A stretch of DNA of 7,542 nt, taken from Candidatus Solibacter sp. GTDB taxonomy: Bacteria > Acidobacteriota > Terriglobia > Bryobacterales > Bryobacteraceae. Location: the NCBI GenBank assembly GCA_017883355.1, contig JADGNS010000201.1, forward strand, positions 1 to 7,542, written 5' to 3'. The position numbers were made by a program, and so were the translations under genes. The notes under the pieces were generated by a model. It saw only the letters and a list, made by a program, of their open reading frames with translations. It had not been told where the DNA came from and made no database searches. Positions within the stretch are counted from its first letter, which is position 1. Every line of letters starts with the position of its first letter. Below are positions 3,701 through 7,542 of the stretch, in pieces.

Positions 3701-5575
3701 ATGAACTTATCTAACAAGATTGCCAGATGCGCTGTGTTCGGCTTGACGTTGGCCACCTCCGCCATGCTGATGCATGCGCAGGACAGCAAGCCGCCCGAGA
3801 AGAAGTCCCAAGAGAACAGGAAGAAAGCCGACAACAGCGCTCCGCCGCAGCAGCACAACACGCGGGAGCAGCAGCAGCACACCGCGCCCCCGCAACCGAA
3901 CACCACCCGGGAGCAGCAGCATACCGCGCCGCCGCAACAGAACACAGCGCCGCCGCAGCAGCACACCGCGCCCCCGCAACAAAACACCATGCGGGATCAG
4001 CAGCACACCGCGCCGCCGCAGCAGCACAACCCGCAGGACCAGCAGCGCCACGACGCCACAACTCCGTCGCAACTGCAGCACACGCCGTCCGTGAGCCCGC
4101 CCGCTCAGACACAGCGGCCGCGCGATGCGCAACCCAACAGCGTGCCGGTATACCGCAATCCGCAGCCCGCTTCCGGTGCGCAGCCGGGGCGGACCTTTGG
4201 CAATCAGCCCGGAGCCGAACCCGGCCGCACCTTCGGCCGTGGGGCGGACCCTTCCCGCGGACAGAACCCTTCGGCGCCTCCCCGAACCTTCACCAACCGC
4301 TCCGGCGACGTGATTCATCGGGATTCCAGCGGGCAAGTGCAGCAGGTCCACATGTCGAATGGCACCGTGGTCTACCATCCGCCAAACGCGCCGCGGCGCG
4401 TCGAGATGGTCAGGCCCGGAGGCCGCATCGTGGTCTCTAGCGCGCCCGGTCATGGCTATGTGCAGCGTTCGGTGGTGATCGGCAACACCACCGTCGTCAA
4501 ACGCACGTACATCTACAACGGCGTCCCGCAGGCGCGTTTCTACCGGCCGCGAGTCTATAACGGGATCACGCTGGCGGTCTACACGCCGGTCCGCTACTAC
4601 CGCCCCACCTTCTATGCGTACGCCTACAATCCATGGGCGCGGCCCATCTCCTACGGATGGGGATGGACGGGCAGCCCGTGGTACGGATACTACGGCGGAT
4701 ACTTCACGCCTTATCCCGTGTACGCCAGTCCCTCCCTGTGGCTGACGGATTTCCTGATCGCCGCCACCCTGGAATCCGCTTACCAGGAGAGAATGGCCGC
4801 GCGCTCGGCCCCATCCATCTACCAGGATGGCGGCTACCAGGATTCCGGCCAGTCCGCGCCCATGTCGCCGGAAGTCAAGCAGGCGATCGCCGATGAAGTC
4901 CGCCGCCAGATCGATCGCGAGCGGGCGGAGGGTCAGATGGCCAACGGCGGCGGGCAGGACTCCAATATCTTCACCGACAATGGGCCGCATGTATTCGTCG
5001 TGCACGCCTCGTTCGCGGTCAATTCCAATGCCGGCGAGTGCTCGATCGGCGAGGGCGACGTGCTGCAGATGAACGGCGCGCCCCCGCCGAATTCCCCCTC
5101 GGCCGACCTGATCGTGCTTTCCAGCCGGGGAAGGGACTGCCGCAAGGGCAGCATGGTTTCCGTGCAGTTGCAGGATTTGCAGGAGATGCACAACCAGATG
5201 CTGGCGACCATCGATCGCGGCATGAGCGATCTCCAGTCGAAGCAGGGTCAGGGAGGCTTGCCCTCGCTGCCGCAAGGCAGTGCGGGTACCATCGACTCGC
5301 CCTACGCGCGGGAAGCGCAGCCCGACGCCAACGTGGCCAGCGAATTGACCAGCGTCGTCCAGGAGGCGGACCGCGCGGAGCAGCAGGCGGTCAGCCAGTC
5401 CGGCGATGCGGGCGCGCTGCCGCCGCCGACTCTCTCCCTCGGCCTCTCCATCGACGATGTCAAGTCGATCCAGGGCGAGCCGCTGAAGATCGTGGATCTG
5501 GGTTCGAAGAAGATCTATATGTACAAGGACCTGAAGATCACCTTCACCGACGGGAAGGTCACCGACATTCAGTAG
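3701..5575 (+). CDS. Large secreted protein, Q/P-rich repeat plus Tyr-rich and BamE-like segments
   Basis: This 624-residue protein starts with a Sec-type signal peptide (hydrophobic FGLTLATSAMLM, cleavage probably after A26). Next come a Lys/Glu-rich stretch, a low-complexity region with six APPQ units (46-115), two PGRTFG copies, a beta-rich segment with SGDVIHRDSSGQV, and a Tyr/Pro/Gly/Trp-rich part (YNPWARP, YGWGWTGSPWYGYYGGYF, then LWLTDFLIAATLESAY). After that a charged helix (SPEVKQAIADEVRRQIDRERA) precedes a compact domain containing C447 and C480, a possible disulfide pair, and a helix (VQLQDLQEMHNQML). The last 50 residues (SIDDVKSIQGEPLKIVDLG to DGKVTDIQ) recall small BamE/SmpA-like envelope modules; this is a loose resemblance. 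I recall similar unnamed proteins from Acidobacteriota. It is likely periplasmic or surface-associated; function unknown. An excellent ribosome site, AAGAGGTGA, ends four bases before the ATG. Confidence 0.88.
   Translation: MNLSNKIARCAVFGLTLATSAMLMHAQDSKPPEKKSQENRKKADNSAPPQQHNTREQQQHTAPPQPNTTREQQHTAPPQQNTAPPQQHTAPPQQNTMRDQQHTAPPQQHNPQDQQRHDATTPSQLQHTPSVSPPAQTQRPRDAQPNSVPVYRNPQPASGAQPGRTFGNQPGAEPGRTFGRGADPSRGQNPSAPPRTFTNRSGDVIHRDSSGQVQQVHMSNGTVVYHPPNAPRRVEMVRPGGRIVVSSAPGHGYVQRSVVIGNTTVVKRTYIYNGVPQARFYRPRVYNGITLAVYTPVRYYRPTFYAYAYNPWARPISYGWGWTGSPWYGYYGGYFTPYPVYASPSLWLTDFLIAATLESAYQERMAARSAPSIYQDGGYQDSGQSAPMSPEVKQAIADEVRRQIDRERAEGQMANGGGQDSNIFTDNGPHVFVVHASFAVNSNAGECSIGEGDVLQMNGAPPPNSPSADLIVLSSRGRDCRKGSMVSVQLQDLQEMHNQMLATIDRGMSDLQSKQGQGGLPSLPQGSAGTIDSPYAREAQPDANVASELTSVVQEADRAEQQAVSQSGDAGALPPPTLSLGLSIDDVKSIQGEPLKIVDLGSKKIYMYKDLKITFTDGKVTDIQ
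3836..4045 (+). repeat. In-frame tandem repeat coding for Q/P/H/T-rich linker
   Basis: Codons 46-115 of the secreted protein encode six APPQ-centred units, four of them in a longer unit of about 14 residues ending in R-E/D-Q-Q or Q-D-Q-Q (for example HTAPPQPNTTREQQ, HTAPPQQNTMRDQQ). Two short units (TAPPQQN, TAPPQQH) sit in the middle. The DNA is correspondingly repetitive (CACCGCGCCGCCGCA-type cores). Such tracts change length by slippage and usually encode flexible, disordered spacers; the latter is inferred. Confidence 0.8.
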
Positions 5576-5586
5576 CCACTACCCCC

Positions 5587-5615
5587 TGGACCCTCGCCGC
5601 TATTCCGGCTATCAT
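5587..5615 (+). promoter_or_regulatory. Candidate sigma-70 promoter for the oxidoreductase operon
   Basis: TGGACC (5587-5592, 4/6 to TTGACA) and TATCAT (5610-5615, 5/6 to TATAAT) are separated by exactly 17 bases in the 86-base gap between the secreted-protein stop and the oxidoreductase ATG. It would give a leader of about 40 bases. It is the best-looking promoter in the window, but housekeeping consensus rules are only approximate for this phylum. Confidence 0.4.
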
Positions 5616-5621
5616 ACGACC

Positions 5622-5647
5622 GTGCCGCGCCTTCCAATGCGCGGCGC
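5622..5647 (+). promoter_or_regulatory. Leader hairpin just before the oxidoreductase ribosome site
   Basis: GCCGCGC (5624-5630) pairs exactly with GCGCGGC (5639-5645), and the stem extends by one G-T and one G-C pair to 5622/5647 around an 8-base loop. It ends five bases before the GGGAGG ribosome site (5653-5658). It could insulate or modulate translation, or act as a weak terminator for the upstream gene; no T-run follows. Confidence 0.35.
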
Positions 5648-5661
5648 TGTCCGGGAGGTAT

Positions 5662-7170
5662 ATGTCCAGCGATTCCAACCGCCGCAAGTTTCTGGGAACG
5701 GCAGCCGGTGCGGCTGTCTTCACCATCCTTCCGCGCCGCCTGCTGGCGCGCTCCGGAGAGGTCCCGCCCAGCGATAAAATCACCCTCGCCCACATCGGCA
5801 CCGGCACCGAGGGATTGCGCGAGCTGCCGCCGCTTCTGGCCGCGCCCGAAATTCAAGTGGTTTCCGTCTGCGACCCCTGCAAGTACCCGGCCGGGTACCG
5901 CGATTGGTCGCGCGATGGCCTGCTCCGGGACATCCGCCGCACGCTCAACAAGCCCGATTGGCGCGCCGGCAGCGAAGGCATTATCCCCGGCGGCCGCGAG
6001 GTCGGCCAGAACTTCGTCAATACCTTCTACGGCAGCCAGGGTTGCTCCGCCTACGCCGATTTTCGCGAGCTCCTCGAAAAAGAGAAGGACCTGGATGCCG
6101 TCAAGATCATGACCCCGGACCACCTGCACGGCGTCATCGCCATCGCCGCCATGAAGCGCGGCAAGCACGTGATCGTGCACAAGCCGATCGCCAACCGCCT
6201 GCTGGAAGCCGAACGCGTGATCGAGACCGCGCGCTCTACCGGCGTGTCCACCCACTTCATGCCATGGGACTCCAACGGGAGCATGGAGCAGGTGCTCGGC
6301 TGGATCCGTGACGGCTCCATCGGCACGCTACGCGAGATTCATAATTGGACCAACCGCCCGGTGTGGCCGCAGTATCCCACCCTCCCCACCGATACGCCGC
6401 CCGTCCCCGAAGGCTTCGATTGGGACCTCTGGCTGGGCCCCGAGCGCGAGCGCCCCTATCATCCCAACTACACCCACATGGTGTTCCGCGGCTGGTACGA
6501 TTTCGGCGGCGGCTCCATGGCCGACATGGGGCACTACAGCCTGTGGACCGTGTTCCGCGCGCTCGATCTTGCCGGCCCCACCAGCATCGAGCCAATGGCC
6601 AGCCACGACCAGGTGTTGACCGACGGCGCCGCTTCGGGGGTGAAAAACGATTTCTCCTTCCCCTCCGCCAGCGTCGTGCGCTTCCAGTATCCGGCGCGCG
6701 GCCAGCGAGGCGCCGTGGACCTGATCTGGTACGAAGGCGGCTTGCGTCCCCCCACACCGCCGGAACTCGATGAAGATCGCAAGGAGTTCCCCGCCGAGGC
6801 CATGATGTTCGTCGGCGACAAGGGCAAAATCCTGGCGGGCTTCCGGGTGGAGAATCCGCGCCTGATTCCAGAGCGCCGGATGAGCGGCTTCCCCGCCACC
6901 GCCACCGCGACGCGCGCTCCCCGCGAGCCCGCACAGTTGTCGCCGGGTCTGCGCCAGTGGGCCGCGGCCTGCAAAGGCGGCGCCCAATCGCCCGGCAGCT
7001 TCCTCCAAGCCGGCGGAATCTCCGAGGCGGTCAACCTCTACGCCGTGGCGCTGCGCACCCGCCGCCGCCTGTTCTACGACGCGGCCAACCGCAAGATCAC
7101 CAACGTCGCCGAAGCCAATAAATATCTTTCGCGCGAGTATCGCAAGGGCTGGAGCCCCGAATCGGTATGA
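5662..7170 (+). CDS. Tat-exported Gfo/Idh/MocA-family oxidoreductase
   Basis: From the ATG at 5662 this is 502 residues. Residues 6-12 (NRRKFLG) plus a hydrophobic Ala/Gly stretch form a twin-arginine signal. The NAD(P)-binding Rossmann fold begins at about 40, with the glycine motif GTGTEG (46-51) and acidic D71 at the end of the second strand (VSVCDP). The family's usual E-K-P motif reads H173-K174-P175, and the substrate-domain motif GGGSMADMGHY contributes D288 and H291. These enzymes oxidise, reduce or epimerise sugars, inositols or glycosides with a tightly held nicotinamide cofactor; the exact substrate cannot be read here. The open frame extends upstream to 5038, but that part overlaps the secreted-protein gene and is not coding. 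GGGAGG ends three bases before the ATG, a rather short spacing. The stop overlaps the next gene's ATG, so the two are probably translationally coupled. Confidence 0.92.
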   Translation: MSSDSNRRKFLGTAAGAAVFTILPRRLLARSGEVPPSDKITLAHIGTGTEGLRELPPLLAAPEIQVVSVCDPCKYPAGYRDWSRDGLLRDIRRTLNKPDWRAGSEGIIPGGREVGQNFVNTFYGSQGCSAYADFRELLEKEKDLDAVKIMTPDHLHGVIAIAAMKRGKHVIVHKPIANRLLEAERVIETARSTGVSTHFMPWDSNGSMEQVLGWIRDGSIGTLREIHNWTNRPVWPQYPTLPTDTPPVPEGFDWDLWLGPERERPYHPNYTHMVFRGWYDFGGGSMADMGHYSLWTVFRALDLAGPTSIEPMASHDQVLTDGAASGVKNDFSFPSASVVRFQYPARGQRGAVDLIWYEGGLRPPTPPELDEDRKEFPAEAMMFVGDKGKILAGFRVENPRLIPERRMSGFPATATATRAPREPAQLSPGLRQWAAACKGGAQSPGSFLQAGGISEAVNLYAVALRTRRRLFYDAANRKITNVAEANKYLSREYRKGWSPESV

Positions 7171-7542
7171 ACCTCACCAGAAGGCAATTCCTCAATGCGG
7201 CGCCCGCCGCCCTCGCCGCGGCGCCGCTCGCGCTCCACGCCGACCCGTTGGGCATGCCGATCGGCTGCCAGGTCTATCCCGTGCGCGAGGCGCTGGCCAA
7301 AGACTTCGAAGGCACGCTGCGCGAACTTGCCACCATCGGCTACCGCACTATCGAGATGTGCTCGCCGCCCAGTTACGCGGAATTCCGCCCGCTGGCCTCG
7401 CTCACCGCCGCCCAGATGCGCCACACCATCGAAGCCGCCGGCTTGCGCTGCGAGAGCTGTCACTACAACTTCCGGGAACTGAAAGAGAACCTGGACGAGC
7501 GCATGGCCTTCGCCAGGGAACTCGGGCTCAAGCAAATGGTGC
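7167..7542 (+). CDS. Tat-exported xylose-isomerase-like sugar isomerase/epimerase (truncated by window)
   Basis: The ATG at 7167 overlaps the oxidoreductase stop (ATGA) and the frame is open to the right edge, giving 125 residues. The N-terminus MNLTRRQFLNAAPAALAAAPLALHA is a twin-arginine signal (TRRQFL at 4-9) with probable cleavage after A25. The mature part begins like the sugar phosphate isomerase/epimerase TIM barrel (AP endonuclease 2 superfamily): first strand GCQVYPV, helix with FEGTLRELATIGYRTIEM (strand 2), then LTAAQMRHTIEAAGLRCESCHYNF and DERMAFARELGLKQMV. The metal ligands lie beyond the window. Such proteins isomerise or epimerise sugars or keto-sugars with a divalent metal. 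Co-export and overlap with the Gfo/Idh/MocA enzyme suggest consecutive periplasmic steps on one substrate. A GGAG at 7151-7154 is 12 bases upstream, so coupling to upstream translation is likely. Confidence 0.85.
   Translation, partial: MNLTRRQFLNAAPAALAAAPLALHADPLGMPIGCQVYPVREALAKDFEGTLRELATIGYRTIEMCSPPSYAEFRPLASLTAAQMRHTIEAAGLRCESCHYNFRELKENLDERMAFARELGLKQMV

Noticed and set aside
3838..4045. The regularly repeated stretch considered as a CRISPR array
   Set aside because: The units are in-frame codons for APPQ-type repeats of uneven length with no unique spacers, and they sit inside a clear coding region.
3707..5275. Long minus-strand open frame (522 residues) antisense to the secreted-protein gene
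   Set aside because: Its translation is rich in Arg, Gly, Val and His with long LLRRRGVLL runs that simply mirror the Gln/Pro repeat on the other strand. The plus-strand product has a signal peptide, a strong ribosome site and a recognisable domain order.
5038..5661. Upstream extension of the oxidoreductase open frame (would give 710 residues)
   Set aside because: It overlaps the secreted-protein gene in another frame, has shadow-like Arg/Gly/Ala composition, and the ATG at 5662 has a ribosome site followed at once by a canonical twin-arginine signal.
6257..7034. Several minus-strand frames opposite the oxidoreductase
   Set aside because: Arg/Gly/Ser/Ala-rich shadows, mutually overlapping, without ribosome sites or motifs.
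1..7542. tRNA, rRNA, insertion sequence ends, transposase, phage or defence genes
   Set aside because: I looked on both strands and saw no cloverleaf with a CCA-like end, no rRNA core motif, no transposase or integrase, and no recognisable defence-system protein.

Overview
The window is GC-rich bacterial chromosome, by eye a little over 60% GC. The best taxonomic guess is an Acidobacteriota bacterium of the Solibacter/Bryobacter type. That guess rests on family resemblance alone: a large secreted Tyr/Pro/Gly-rich protein with a short C-terminal 'IVDLG...DGKV' module, a small Cys-rich 'DNARWERIF' protein, and several Tat-exported oxidoreductase and isomerase enzymes. No marker gene settles it.

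Layout, left to right. (1) Positions 1-460, minus strand: the start of an unidentified gene that runs off the left edge, preceded by a small, very acidic hypothetical protein. (2) Positions 562-1170, plus strand: a Dps mini-ferritin with all five ferroxidase residues, divergent from the acidic protein, with a 22-base inverted repeat in the shared upstream region. (3) Positions 1180-1233: a very long, almost perfect stem-loop between convergent genes. (4) Positions 1257-2402, minus strand: a Tat-exported HisC-like PLP aminotransferase. (5) Positions 2535-3023, minus strand: a single-domain response regulator that probably starts at TTG behind a strong Shine-Dalgarno. (6) Positions 3024-3288: a relatively AT-rich divergent intergenic region with four spaced TTAA elements. 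(7) Positions 3289-3552, plus strand: a small Cys-rich protein. (8) Positions 3577-3676, plus strand: a decayed gene 3' end homologous to the C-terminus of the next gene. (9) Positions 3701-5575, plus strand: a 624-residue secreted protein of unknown function. (10) Positions 5662-7542, plus strand: an operon of a Tat-exported Gfo/Idh/MocA oxidoreductase overlapping, by ATGA, a Tat-exported xylose-isomerase-like TIM-barrel protein cut by the right edge.

How the genes fit together. Three of the eight real or partial gene products carry twin-arginine signals and belong to cofactor- or metal-dependent families (PLP, NAD(P), divalent metal), and a fourth has a Sec-type signal, so the window leans towards cell-envelope or periplasmic functions. 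The oxidoreductase and isomerase are almost certainly co-translated and probably act on the same sugar or polyol. Dps, the acidic protein and the receiver protein suggest a stress or signalling neighbourhood, but nothing in the sequence links them functionally to the sugar operon. I did not find a clearly new multi-gene system. The most notable items are the decayed paralogue remnant, the long intergenic stem-loop, the exported aminotransferase and the small Cys-rich protein.
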